Assembly (NCBI GenBank): GCA_964609965.1
Contig: CAZSTS010000022.1
Coordinates: forward strand, 1 to 40,888
Reading direction: 5' to 3'
Source of the DNA: JAHJDR01 sp964609965
GTDB lineage: Bacteria; UBA10199; JADGCS01
Length of the DNA: 40,888 nt
Shown: one piece after another, positions 24,401 to 34,600 of the stretch
Position numbering within the stretch: position 1 is the stretch's first letter
Layout of the letters: every line of letters begins with the position of its first letter
The notes under the pieces: model-generated
What the model was told of the DNA's origin: nothing
Database searches by the model: none
Seen by the model: only the letters and a program-made list of their open reading frames with translations
Translations under genes and position numbers: made by a program

Positions 24401-24429
24401 TTGACTTCTGTTCAAAATACCATTAAATT
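24401..24429 (+). promoter_or_regulatory. Candidate opp operon promoter
   Basis: TTGACT (24401-24406), a 17-bp spacer and TAAATT (24424-24429) predict transcription from about 24436, giving a leader of about 167 nt before oppA1. Confidence 0.5.
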
Positions 24430-24498
24430 TCTGCTTCGTTTAAATTTGCACTAGGTGTCGCTTAGAGCGAATTTGTGTGGTTCATAGGAGATTTCATC

Positions 24499-24530
24499 AC
24501 CTTGCTAGTCACAGCAAGGTCTTTTCTCTT
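24499..24530 (+). terminator. Hairpin with T-rich tail in the opp leader
   Basis: ACCTTGCT (24499-24506) and AGCAAGGT (24513-24520) form an 8-bp stem with a 6-nt loop, followed by CTTTTCTCTT. It lies between the candidate promoter and oppA1. It could be an attenuator in the leader or a late terminator for sctV. Confidence 0.5.
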
Positions 24531-24602
24531 AGATTTTCATCACATAGGGTTGGGCCAAGAGATTTTATACAGAATGAGTTTGTTTGAAGGGAAAGGATAT
24601 TT

Positions 24603-26222
24603 ATGAAGATGTTTTTTCGTCAAATTCTTGTGTGTGTTTTGTTAGCAACTGCCTTTGCCCATTGTTCCTCCCAGTCTGGCATTATGGATGATGCTCTTAA
24701 AACACAAACTCTTCATTATGGTAATAGCTCAGATCCTAAATCCTTAGATCCAAACATTGCTGAAGGCTCAAACGCTAACAATATTATTCTGTGTCTTTTT
24801 GAGGGGCTTATTAATTATGACCCTAAAGATCTACACCCAATTCCTGGGGTGGCTCAGTCTTGGAAGATATCTGATGATGGTCTCACGTATACTTTTTTCT
24901 TACGTAAAAATGCCAAGTGGTCTAATGGCGATCCTGTCACAGCCCATGACTTTGTGTTTAGCTGGAAGCGAATATTAACACCTAAGATGGCCACAAGTTA
25001 TGGTTACATGTTGTTTTATGTAAGAAATGCCAAGGCCTATTCTGACGGAAAGCTTGCTGATTTTTCTCAGGTGGGTGTTAAGGCTAAGCATAATTATACT
25101 CTAGTTGTGACTTTAGAAAACCCAACACCGTTTTTTATTAATATCATGCAACACTATGTAAGCTTTCCTGTTCACAAGGCCACAATAGAAAAGTATGGCA
25201 AGTGGGATGATCTTGCTAATTCTTGGACTAGGCCTGGTAAAATCGTAAGCAATGGAGCTTTTACACTTAAGTCCTGGCAAATGAATAAAAAGCTTGTTGT
25301 GGTCAAAAATCCTCTTTATTGGGATGCGAAAAACGTTAAACTAAGTGAAGTACATTTTTATCCAATTGATAACGCTTTGACTGAAACAAGGATGTTTCGT
25401 TCAGGAGAACTTCATAAGACAGCAGACCTTCTTCCAAGCAAAATTCCTCTCCTCAAGAAGAAATACCCAGAGAATATAAAACTCGATCCCTATCTTTCGG
25501 TGTATTATTATGATCTTAATGTAAAGAGACCGCCATTTGATAACAAGCTTGTTCGTAAGGCCTTTGCCATGGCTGTTGATAGGGAATCCATTGTTCAATA
25601 TGTTACCAAGGCAGGTCAAAAACCTACGGGCTCTCTAGTTCCTCCTAATACAAATGGCTATTATTCGCCCACAGAAATTCCCTTTGATGTTAAAAAGGCA
25701 AAAGAGCTCTTAGCTCAGGCAGGATATCCGGATGGCAAGGGTTTTCCAACGGTTGAAGTCATGTATAATACAACTGAAGGCCACAAGGTTGTTGCTGAGG
25801 CTATTCAGCAGATGTGGAATAAGTACTTGGGTGTAAAGGTGACGCTGGCTAACCAGGACTGGAAGGTCTTTATTGACACAAGAAATAATCATGATTTTAC
25901 AATCGCACGCGATGGCTGGATAGGTGATTACAATGACCCAAATACATTTCTAGATATGTTTGTTACAGGTGGGCCACAAAATCATACTGGTTTTTCCAAT
26001 GTTAAGTACGACCGACTGATTGCCAAGGCAGCAACTATCCAAGATAAAGAAAAGCGAAATGATATATTTAAAAAAGCAGAGGCTATTTTATTGGACGAAG
26101 CGCCCATTATTCCCATGTACGTGTACACAACAAAATATCTTTTGCACACAGATGTAAAAGATTGGCATGCTAACCTGCTTAATGTGCACCCTTTGAGACA
26201 TGTTTATTTAGAAAGGAAGTAA
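24603..26222 (+). CDS. oppA: Oligopeptide ABC transporter substrate-binding protein (copy 1)
   Basis: This 539-residue SBP family 5 (OppA/MppA-like) protein captures peptides in the periplasm and delivers them to OppBCDF. The N-terminus is lipoprotein-like (MKMFFRQILVCVLLATAFAHC), with the acceptor Cys at residue 21, though His at -1 is unusual for a lipobox. Family motifs are DPKSLDPNIAEGSN, LFEGLINYDP, SDDGLTYTFFLRKNAKWSNG, VRKAFAMAVDRESIV and ARDGWIGDYNDPNTFLDMF. A good AAAGGA site precedes the ATG. It is the first gene of the opp operon and a close paralogue of the next gene, which starts 1 bp after its stop. Confidence 0.93.
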   Translation: MKMFFRQILVCVLLATAFAHCSSQSGIMDDALKTQTLHYGNSSDPKSLDPNIAEGSNANNIILCLFEGLINYDPKDLHPIPGVAQSWKISDDGLTYTFFLRKNAKWSNGDPVTAHDFVFSWKRILTPKMATSYGYMLFYVRNAKAYSDGKLADFSQVGVKAKHNYTLVVTLENPTPFFINIMQHYVSFPVHKATIEKYGKWDDLANSWTRPGKIVSNGAFTLKSWQMNKKLVVVKNPLYWDAKNVKLSEVHFYPIDNALTETRMFRSGELHKTADLLPSKIPLLKKKYPENIKLDPYLSVYYYDLNVKRPPFDNKLVRKAFAMAVDRESIVQYVTKAGQKPTGSLVPPNTNGYYSPTEIPFDVKKAKELLAQAGYPDGKGFPTVEVMYNTTEGHKVVAEAIQQMWNKYLGVKVTLANQDWKVFIDTRNNHDFTIARDGWIGDYNDPNTFLDMFVTGGPQNHTGFSNVKYDRLIAKAATIQDKEKRNDIFKKAEAILLDEAPIIPMYVYTTKYLLHTDVKDWHANLLNVHPLRHVYLERK

Positions 26223-26223
26223 A

Positions 26224-27837
26224 ATGAAAAAGACCTATTTCTTGATTCCCGTTTGCCTGGTTTTTCTTATTATCTCTTGCGCTAATAAATCATCACACCT
26301 TGATCAGGCCCTAAAAGAACAGGTTTTGTATTATAACAATGGGGCAGAGCCCGCTTCTTTAGATCCTGCACTTGTTTCTGATATGAGTTCATTTAATGTT
26401 CTCATTAATCTCTACGAAGGCTTGGTGAGCCATAGCCCAGAGGATGGCAAACCTATCCCAGGTGTGGCAAGGTCATGGGATATATCAGATGATGGACTCA
26501 CGTATACTTTCAATCTTCGCAAAAATGCCAAGTGGTCTAATGGCGATCCAGTAACGGCACATGACTTTGTCTATGGTTGGAAACGAGAACTCACGCCTAA
26601 ACTTGCTGCTGAATACTCCTTCATGCTTCATTACATTAAAAACGCCAAGGCCTATAATGCAGGCAAGATCACAGACTTTAATCAAGTAGGCGTTAAGGCA
26701 ATGAGTGATCACAAATTAGTGGTTACTTTAGAAAATCCTACACCTTTTTTCCTCGGTCTTTTACAACATCAATCTGCTTGTCCTGTTCATCAAAAAACCG
26801 TTGAAAAATATGGTAAGATGGATGACCGCAACAACCCATGGAGCAAAGTAGAAAATGTTGTTACAAATGGTGCTTTTCTTCTGACAGAATGGCGCTCTCA
26901 AGATCGTCTTATCTTAGAAAAGAATCCCTTGTATTGGGATGCCAAGAATGTGCGCCTTAACAAGGCTTATTTTTACACTGTTGATAGCCAATTAACAGAA
27001 GAACGTCTATTTCGTTCTGGTCAAATACACGGTACAAATCGGCTCCTTGCCAGTAAAATTAAAACATATCGAGAAAACTCGCCTGAGTTTTTGCGCATTG
27101 ATCCAGAAATTGCCAATTATTATTTTGATCTTAATAATACAAAACCGCCTTTTAATAACAAGCTTGTGCGCAAGGCCTTTGCCATGTCCATTGATAGAGA
27201 GGCTATTGTAAAGTATGTGACCAAAGGAGGAGAAAAACCAACAGGTACTTTTACTCCTTTCAATATGACGGGTTACAAGAATCCTGTGGAAATTCCTTAT
27301 AATGTCGCTCAGGCTAAAAAATACCTGGCTGAGGCAGGTTACCCTGAGGGAAAAGGATTTCCTAAGGTTGAGCTCATCTACAACACATCGGAGAATCACA
27401 AGGCCATTGCTGAAACAGTTCAACAAATGTGGAAAAAGAACCTAGGCGTTCATGTGGGGCTTGCTAATCAAGATTGGAAGGTATTTATTAAAACACGAGA
27501 GTCACGTTCTTATGATATTGCTCGTGATGGTTGGACTGGAGATTACAACGACCCTAATACATTTCTCGAAATCAACATGACAGGCAATGCCCAAAACAAT
27601 TCTGGTTACACAAATAAAGACTATGATGCATTAATTGTTCAAGCCAACAAGACACGTGATCAAAAGAAAAGAATGGCCTTGTTCAAAAAGGCCGAAGAAA
27701 TTCTTCTAGAGGACGCAGCTGTGGTCCCTGTTTTTGAATTTACAAATGCCTATCTCTTGCACACAGATGTAAAGGGTTGGCATGCTAACTTGCTCAGTGC
27801 CCATCCATTAAAATATGTTTATTTAGAAAGAAAATAA
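26224..27837 (+). CDS. oppA: Oligopeptide ABC transporter substrate-binding protein (copy 2)
   Basis: This 537-residue OppA-family lipoprotein has the lipobox at LIISC, Cys 19. It aligns along its whole length with the preceding gene (shared SDDGLTYTF-LRKNAKWSNG, DPVTAHDFV, NPLYWDAKNV, NNKLVRKAFAMS-DRE, ARDGWTGDYNDPNTFLE), so the two arose by tandem duplication. The start has AGGAAG overlapping the stop of copy 1. The two copies differ around the probable peptide-contact segments, for example the middle region near residues 255-300, so different peptide preferences are possible but not shown. Confidence 0.93.
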   Translation: MKKTYFLIPVCLVFLIISCANKSSHLDQALKEQVLYYNNGAEPASLDPALVSDMSSFNVLINLYEGLVSHSPEDGKPIPGVARSWDISDDGLTYTFNLRKNAKWSNGDPVTAHDFVYGWKRELTPKLAAEYSFMLHYIKNAKAYNAGKITDFNQVGVKAMSDHKLVVTLENPTPFFLGLLQHQSACPVHQKTVEKYGKMDDRNNPWSKVENVVTNGAFLLTEWRSQDRLILEKNPLYWDAKNVRLNKAYFYTVDSQLTEERLFRSGQIHGTNRLLASKIKTYRENSPEFLRIDPEIANYYFDLNNTKPPFNNKLVRKAFAMSIDREAIVKYVTKGGEKPTGTFTPFNMTGYKNPVEIPYNVAQAKKYLAEAGYPEGKGFPKVELIYNTSENHKAIAETVQQMWKKNLGVHVGLANQDWKVFIKTRESRSYDIARDGWTGDYNDPNTFLEINMTGNAQNNSGYTNKDYDALIVQANKTRDQKKRMALFKKAEEILLEDAAVVPVFEFTNAYLLHTDVKGWHANLLSAHPLKYVYLERK

Positions 27838-27840
27838 CCA

Positions 27841-28776
27841 GTGCTCACATTTATTCTTAAACGCATTCTCCAAGCTATTCCTGTGATCATTGCTGTGATC
27901 ACAATCAGCTTTTTTCTCATGAAAATGGCACCAGGGGGACCTTTCTCCGCTGAAAAAAATCTTCCCCCTGAGATTATACAAAGTCTTAACGAGTATTATC
28001 ACCTAGATCAGCCATTGTATAAACAATACTTTGATTATCTCATGGGCTTTGTTCGAGGAGACCTTGGGCCCTCGTTCAAATACCCTGGTCGTACAGTCAC
28101 CGAAATCATCTCTTCTAGTTTTCCTGTTTCACTGGAGCTTGGTATCTACGCCTTGTTTGTGGCCATGTTTATTGGCGTGATATCAGGCGTTATAGCAGCC
28201 TTGAGACCCAATACCGTTTTTGATTATGTTCCCATGTCACTTGCCATGGTGGGGATTTGTGTGCCCGCACTTTTATTAGGACCTCTTCTCGTTTTGGTAT
28301 TTGGGATTTGGCTTGGCTGGTTCCCTGTGGCTGGTTGGTATGATACAGCCTACAAAGTGCTTCCTGCTATTACATTGGGAACAGCCTATGCTGCTTACAT
28401 AGCCAGACTTTCTAGGAGTGGGATGTTAGAGATCATGCACCAAGACTTTATCCGCACAGCCAGGGCCAAAGGTGTTAAAGAAAGACATGTTGTTCTCAAG
28501 CACGCCCTGCGAGGTGGTCTTGTCCCTGTGGTTTCTTTTATGGGACCTGCAGCAGCTGGGCTCATCACAGGGTCTTTTGTTGTAGAGACTATTTTTCAGG
28601 TGCCAGGGCTCGCTAGATTTTTTGTACAAGCAGCTTTTAATCGCGATTACACCATGATTATGGGTACGACTGTATTTTTTGCCACGCTCATTATTATGTT
28701 TAATATGGTCTCAGATATTATATTAGTCTGGCTCAATCCCAGACTCGATTTTTCAGGAGAGAAATCTTCATCATGA
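27841..28776 (+). CDS. oppB: Oligopeptide ABC transporter permease OppB
   Basis: This 311-residue inner-membrane permease pairs with OppC. It opens with the typical MLTFILKRILQAIPVIIAVI segment (GTG start at 27841, 3 bp after oppA2), then APGGPFSAEK, YHLDQPLYKQYFDYL and GDLGPSFKYPGRTV. The cytoplasmic EAA-like loop reads DFIRTARAKGVKERHVVLKHALRG, the contact point for the ATPases. Length is normal. It overlaps oppC by 4 bp (ATGA). Confidence 0.95.
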   Translation: MLTFILKRILQAIPVIIAVITISFFLMKMAPGGPFSAEKNLPPEIIQSLNEYYHLDQPLYKQYFDYLMGFVRGDLGPSFKYPGRTVTEIISSSFPVSLELGIYALFVAMFIGVISGVIAALRPNTVFDYVPMSLAMVGICVPALLLGPLLVLVFGIWLGWFPVAGWYDTAYKVLPAITLGTAYAAYIARLSRSGMLEIMHQDFIRTARAKGVKERHVVLKHALRGGLVPVVSFMGPAAAGLITGSFVVETIFQVPGLARFFVQAAFNRDYTMIMGTTVFFATLIIMFNMVSDIILVWLNPRLDFSGEKSSS

Positions 28777-29651
28777 AAACTATTGCTGAAATCGAAGCTG
28801 AAAAAGGCCATTCTCTTTGGCAAGATGCGTATCACCGTTTGTCTCAAAACAGGCTCGCCATTTTTGGTCTTGTCGTCATCTTATTACTGATTTTCATGGC
28901 AATTCTCACGCCCCTTATTGCTCCCTATGCGTATGAAGAACAAAACCTAGCCCTTGGGGCAACGGGCCCTTCTTGGTTGCATTGGTTTGGAACTGATACT
29001 TTAGGCCGCGATCTTCTCACACGTGTGATGTACGGCGGGCAAATTTCTCTCATGGTTGGTTTTTTGGCAACAGCTGTGTCTTTGTGCATTGGAGTTCTTT
29101 ATGGCACGATCTCTGCTTATATGGGAGGGAAGGTCGATTCAGTGATGATGCGCATTGTAGATACACTCTATGCCTTGCCTTTTACTTTGCTTGTGATTTT
29201 ACTCATGGTTGTTTTTGGTCGAAATCTCTTTTTACTCTTCTTGGCTATTGGGGCTGTTGAGTGGTTGACCATGGCTCGTATTGTACGTGGGCAGGTGTGG
29301 AACATTCGAAAATTAGAATTTGTAGACGCAGCAGTGGCCATGGGTCTTACGCGGCCTCGTATCATCCTCAAACACATCATCCCAAACGTGTTAGGACCTA
29401 TTATTGTTTATGTCACCTTAACTATCCCACAGGTGATGTTGATTGAGGCTTTCTTAAGTTTTCTCGGTCTAGGAGTCCAACCACCAATGAGTTCGTGGGG
29501 ACTTCTTATTTCGGGTGGTGTAGAGACTATGGAAGAATTTCCGTGGTTATTATTGTTCCCTGGTATTGCTTTGGCGATCACATTATTTTCACTCAATTTT
29601 CTGGGAGATGGTTTGCGCGATGCCTTAGATCCAAAGGCATCAAAAAATTAA
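28773..29651 (+). CDS. oppC: Oligopeptide ABC transporter permease OppC
   Basis: This 292-residue partner permease has an N-terminal cytoplasmic stretch and a first membrane helix typical of OppC (RLAIFGLVVILLLIFMAILT), then the HWFGTDTLGRDLLTRVMYGGQISL motif, given here as its recognisable core DTLGRDLL. The EAA-like loop is EFVDAAVAMGLTRPRIILKHIIPN. The C-terminus ends PWLLLFPGIALAITLFSLNF then LGDGLRDALDPK, the family ending. The start overlaps the oppB stop (ATGA), indicating coupled translation. Confidence 0.95.
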   Translation: MKTIAEIEAEKGHSLWQDAYHRLSQNRLAIFGLVVILLLIFMAILTPLIAPYAYEEQNLALGATGPSWLHWFGTDTLGRDLLTRVMYGGQISLMVGFLATAVSLCIGVLYGTISAYMGGKVDSVMMRIVDTLYALPFTLLVILLMVVFGRNLFLLFLAIGAVEWLTMARIVRGQVWNIRKLEFVDAAVAMGLTRPRIILKHIIPNVLGPIIVYVTLTIPQVMLIEAFLSFLGLGVQPPMSSWGLLISGGVETMEEFPWLLLFPGIALAITLFSLNFLGDGLRDALDPKASKN

Positions 29652-29662
29652 CCCAAGGTTTT

Positions 29663-30637
29663 ATGACGATTCTTCAAGTCAATAATCTTCGCACTTATTT
29701 TCATACTCGCAATGGCATTGTTAAAGCTGTTGATGGGGTGAACTTTTATCTCAAAAAAGGACAGACCCTAGGCATTGTAGGTGAATCTGGTTGTGGCAAA
29801 TCAGTGACTAACTATAGTTTGCTAGGACTGTTGCCCATGCCTCCAGGTCGTATTGAATCTGGCCAGGCTCTGTTTCATGGCAAAGATCTTCTTAAAACCA
29901 CACGCGAAGAGATGAGGCAAATCAGAGGTCAGCGGATCTCCATGATTTTTCAAGATCCCATGACGTGTTTGAATCCTTATATGAGGATTGGTGATCAGCT
30001 CATGGAGAGCTTGTTTGTGCATCAACGTGTATCCAAGGCTGTCGCTCAAAAGAAGGCTATCAGCATGTTAGATGAGGTTGGGATTCAAGATGCTAAAAAA
30101 CGCCTGCTCGCTTACCCGCATGAGCTTTCTGGTGGGATGAAGCAACGTGTGATGATTGCCATGGCGCTCATCACTGAACCCGAAATCTTGATTGCTGATG
30201 AACCTACAACCGCTCTTGATGTCACTGTGGAGGCACAAATATTAGATCTCATTAAGCGCGAGCAACAGCTTCGCCACATGTCTGTTATCTACATCACACA
30301 TAATCTTGGTGTGATTGCTGGTTTGGCAGATCGTATTGCTGTTATGTATGCGGGCCGTATTGTTGAAAAAGGAAACACAGAAAAGATATTTTATCGACCA
30401 GAACACCCATACACAAAGGCCTTACTCGAATCCATTCCCTCAGCGCATGAAAGAGGAGAAATCCTCACAACCATCCCAGGCCTGCCACCTGACCTCTCGA
30501 AAAAAATTAGAGGTTGTGCGTTTGCCCCGCGTTGTACAAAGGCAATGGATGAATGTGATAAACAAAGGCCAATACATGTCGAAGTAGAACCTGACCACCT
30601 CTCAGCCTGTTTTTTATCTAAAGGAGGTGTTTTATGA
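29663..30637 (+). CDS. oppD: Oligopeptide ABC transporter ATPase OppD
   Basis: This 324-residue ATP-binding subunit has Walker A GESGCGKS, signature LSGGMKQR, Walker B ILIADEPTTALD and H-loop YITHNLG. The C-terminal extension has the Cys-rich CAFAPRCTKAMDECDKQRP typical of OppD/DppD, which binds an Fe-S cluster in some homologues. The start at ATG 29663 is chosen because AAGG lies just upstream and the protein opens at MTILQVNNLRTYF; the frame is open much further upstream, inside oppC, but that part is out-of-frame oppC sequence. It overlaps oppF by 4 bp. Confidence 0.95.
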   Translation: MTILQVNNLRTYFHTRNGIVKAVDGVNFYLKKGQTLGIVGESGCGKSVTNYSLLGLLPMPPGRIESGQALFHGKDLLKTTREEMRQIRGQRISMIFQDPMTCLNPYMRIGDQLMESLFVHQRVSKAVAQKKAISMLDEVGIQDAKKRLLAYPHELSGGMKQRVMIAMALITEPEILIADEPTTALDVTVEAQILDLIKREQQLRHMSVIYITHNLGVIAGLADRIAVMYAGRIVEKGNTEKIFYRPEHPYTKALLESIPSAHERGEILTTIPGLPPDLSKKIRGCAFAPRCTKAMDECDKQRPIHVEVEPDHLSACFLSKGGVL

Positions 30638-31614
30638 CAGAGCACTTTCTTGAATTACATGATGTCAAAAAATATTTTAAATTGCAAAAAGGTTCCATCT
30701 TCAAAAAAGAAATAGGAACTGTAAAAGCGGTTGATGGCGTCACTATCAATGTAAAAAAAGGTGAGATACTTGGTTTAGTTGGTGAATCTGGTTGTGGCAA
30801 GACCACATTAGGTCGCGCTATTATACAGCTTGATCAAGTTTCGGGTGGAAAAATTGTTTTGAACGACACTGTCCTTAATGAGCTCAGTCAGAAAAAACTC
30901 AGGCGTGTGAGACCTGACTTCCAGATGATTTTTCAGGACCCTTATGCTTCTTTGAATCCTCGTATGACGGTTTTTGATACAATTGCAGAGCCCATGTTTG
31001 TCCATGGATTTTCAACACGAAAAACTGTTGAGAGAGATGTCGCTGAACTTATGAATATGGTGGGGCTTGCTTCTCGTTATATCAAAAAATTTCCTCACGA
31101 GTTTTCTGGCGGACAACGTCAGCGTATTGCCATTGCAAGAGCACTAGCGCTCAAACCAAAACTCATCATTGCTGATGAACCTGTTTCTGCGTTGGACGTT
31201 TCTATTCAAGCACAAATTCTCAATCTCCTCGATAAACTCACACACAACCTTGGCTTAACCATGATTTTTATTTCGCATGATCTGTCAGTGGTCAAACACA
31301 TTGCTGATCGCATAGCTGTCATGTATTTAGGAAAAATCGTCGAAATAGGTGATGCAGCTGCCATCTTTGATCATCCTAAACATCCTTACACTCAGGCCTT
31401 GATTTCGGCTGTGCCTTTGCCTGATCCTATAAAAGAAAAACAAAGAAAGCGCCTCATTCTTTCTGGCGATCCTCCTTCACCTATCAATCCTCCCTCAGGG
31501 TGCGCCTTTCACCCACGGTGTCAGTATGTAAAAGAAGTTTGCAAGGGCGAAATTCCCCCACTTAAAAAATGTAATGAAGAGCAAGAAGTGGCGTGTGTGC
31601 TTTATGATGAGTGA
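30634..31614 (+). CDS. oppF: Oligopeptide ABC transporter ATPase OppF
   Basis: This 326-residue second ATP-binding subunit is the OppD partner. Motifs are Walker A GESGCGKTT, Q-loop IFQDPYASLNPR, signature FSGGQRQRIAIARAL, Walker B LIIADEPVSALD and H-loop FISHDLSVV. The C-terminus carries CAFHPRCQYVKEVCKGEIP, the OppF-type Cys motif. It has a perfect AAGGAGGTG ribosome binding site at 30621-30629 and overlaps the oppD stop. It is the last gene of the opp operon; a 9-bp gap separates it from the convergent peptidase-like gene, and no terminator is visible there. Confidence 0.95.
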   Translation: MTEHFLELHDVKKYFKLQKGSIFKKEIGTVKAVDGVTINVKKGEILGLVGESGCGKTTLGRAIIQLDQVSGGKIVLNDTVLNELSQKKLRRVRPDFQMIFQDPYASLNPRMTVFDTIAEPMFVHGFSTRKTVERDVAELMNMVGLASRYIKKFPHEFSGGQRQRIAIARALALKPKLIIADEPVSALDVSIQAQILNLLDKLTHNLGLTMIFISHDLSVVKHIADRIAVMYLGKIVEIGDAAAIFDHPKHPYTQALISAVPLPDPIKEKQRKRLILSGDPPSPINPPSGCAFHPRCQYVKEVCKGEIPPLKKCNEEQEVACVLYDE

Positions 31615-31623
31615 TTTAGGGCG

Positions 31624-34600
31624 TTAATCAATTTGACCATCTAATCTTTCTTGCTGTAGTTCCTCATACTCCTTAAACTTAAGAGCTCTTTCAATAAAAA
31701 ATCCCATCATTTTGGCACCAGCACCACCTTTATATGTAGTGACATCTTCCCAGTCAGTAGTAAATGGTGTGAGGTCTTCATAACCAGTTTCGGTAATAAG
31801 ATACGTATGTGAATGTCGGTAACCACCTGCACCCGGGCAGTCTTCTTCTGGCTCACATTTATCTCCATCAATAGGTTGATAAACTCCAGGGGCAACTTCT
31901 TCACTGCGACCCTTGATGTAAATACCTGGTTCAATAGATACAACCATGCCTGGTTCCAATATTGTTTTATCCCCAGCTACTAAAAATGGGGCTTCATGGT
32001 GCTCCATACCTAGTCCATGCCCTGTGCGGTGGAGTATTTGCTCATAAGTCAACTCCGCATCATAAAATACTTGTTTAGCTGCTTCATCGACTTCAGCTCC
32101 AGTTACGCCTGGCCCTAATAGAGATAACGCAGCTTCACGGGATTTCATCATGAGATCATAATAATATTTTTCTTCGGGACTCGTCTTTTTGCATTCTACT
32201 TTGGTTTCGAGTTCAGAATAATAACCTCCAAATTCAACAAAGGCCATGTGAATCGCACCTCGTTCAATCCTATCTGTTAATTGTGGAATATAATGTGGGT
32301 CAGAGCTATGATTATCTGGCCATGCTGCAATTAAGGCAGAGTTGTGTATTCCAGAAGGTGATACGCCGTGCTCATGAAAGTCAGTCAATATTTTTTGCAG
32401 TACTTTTTTACCTAAACTGAAGATGTGAATAATCGACATTTTAGGATAAGTCGTAACATAAAGTTTTTCCATGCCCGCAACTGCATAATCAGAGGCATTA
32501 CGAATGAGCGCAATTTCGTCATCACTTTTTACCGTGCGCAGTTGTTCAGTGATGTTGTCCATAAATACGTGAGAATCAGGAGCTTCTCCATAATTATCTC
32601 TGATGGCCAATGCACGATCAAAAGGAAGACTTGGTTCTATGGCAATGCGATCAGTATCTTTTAAAAGTAATGCCATTTGATCATGCCAGCAATGACCTGG
32701 CTCTGCCATATATTCGTTGTATGTGAGACTTTCTACATCAGTTAGTCCAATAGCTTTTAGTTGACTCTCAAAATGTGTTCTTTCCATAATAGGTATGAGA
32801 AGCCTGGGTTGTCTTTGATCTCGAAAAATGATCATGAAGAAAGGGCGCTCCATAGGAACAAAATCAACACCAGTAAGATATCTTAGTGCAATTTCTGATG
32901 AGACTACATGGGCATCGAGTTCATGTTCAGCCAAATACAATCTCACAGATTCGATACGGTCACAGTATTCAGTTGCTGGAATTTCATAGCCCTGCACATA
33001 AGGGAGGACATCAGGTACGCAGACTTTTCCTGTTTTTAATTCACTTTCTTTATCCTCATTGGCCCATACTTTAAACAAATTGTTTAATTTGTTGGCTGCT
33101 TGCACGATAATAAGTTCACGCCAAAGTGCATGGCGCGGATTTAAAAAACCAAGAGTATCTTGGCGAGCGAAAAGCTCGTCCTCAGGTGTTTCAGCTCCAT
33201 CACGTCCAAATTGGCACATACCAATCAGAGTTTTTAAAGAATCAATTTGGTTCAGTGTTCCCAAGCCGACTGTTCCTGCTTCTGGGGCAATACATAAGAC
33301 ATTTTGATCCTCTCTAGATTGGTTTTGCAGATAACCAATGAGATAACCGTCTACTGTATAAAACTCGTCTGATTCTTTATCGATGAAAGTTACATCGCCA
33401 AACATGGTGCTTAGACGGTCTCTTTGTTCTTGAGGAATGTCTTCATCAACTGAAAGATAATGAACTCGCCCATATTCTCCTAAACCAGTGTGGACATCCA
33501 TTAAAACGATTTCGTTATAAGGTTCTGTGTGCTTTTTGTAGAATTCTGTTAATGGGGCGAGTTGATCAGCATAAGAAGTTCCTGCAAAGCTGATTCCACC
33601 AGGAAACTCTGATTGTCCTTGTAAGATGGCTTGTCTTAAAATCGTTCTTCCTACATTGATGGCACTGATTGGATTATGAGGATGTTCTGTTTTACCATAT
33701 TGATGAAGTTGCTTTATTGATTTCCATCTAAAACCTTGTCTCCATTCAGCGTTTTCAGCAAATGCTCCTTCAGGATTAATTGTTGCATCTACTTCTGCAT
33801 AAGTAGGGTTTTCTAACTCTGCATGTGTTCCCTGATAGAGATTGTTGCGATTGCCATCAACGCCGTCTTCCATAAACCTGAGTTCATTCCTCATGCCCCA
33901 GGGATTGTAAGCATGCACCAGCATGATGCCTACATTTGATCTATCAATCCTTCCGGAACTAATTTGATCTAAAAGATATTGTTGTTGAGCGCTGCCGTAA
34001 AAACCTTCGACACCGTGTGTGCCCGAAATCAGAACCAGGCAATGCTTTGAAGTTTGGGTAGCTGGAATAAATGCCACATCAACTGTCAAGTTAGAAAAAT
34101 CTTCGCTTTCAACAGGGATGCTTGTTTGTGAAATTTCTGGAAATTCAGCTTGAAGAGCTGAGATTTTATTTAAGAATGTATCACGACTTTCTTCATATGT
34201 ATTGGAAAAATATCTCAAAGAAGATGCAGCCCAGGCTCTTTCACTCATGTCCTCGGGAAGAGCGCTTAAAAGAGTCAAAGCTCTTGGTTTGATAAATTCT
34301 AACCCACTGATGAGCATGTATTCTGAGAGGGTAAGGAGTTCGCCGTTATCAGTTGTTTCCTCTGAGTTTGCATTGATCTGCTGAATACGGTCTTCAAACA
34401 GTTCTGAAATGCGCATTTGATCAGTTCCTGTGAGCTCATACAGTTCTCGTTGCTGACGTGGAAAGTTTAGCGTAGCAAGGTAGTATTTGGCCTCAGACAA
34501 TTCAATTTGACCATCTTGATTAATATCAGCCACGGAAACATAGCCTTCCTTTTTGCCAGTAATGACTAAATCCCCATTTTTGTCTGTAAAATCTAATAGT

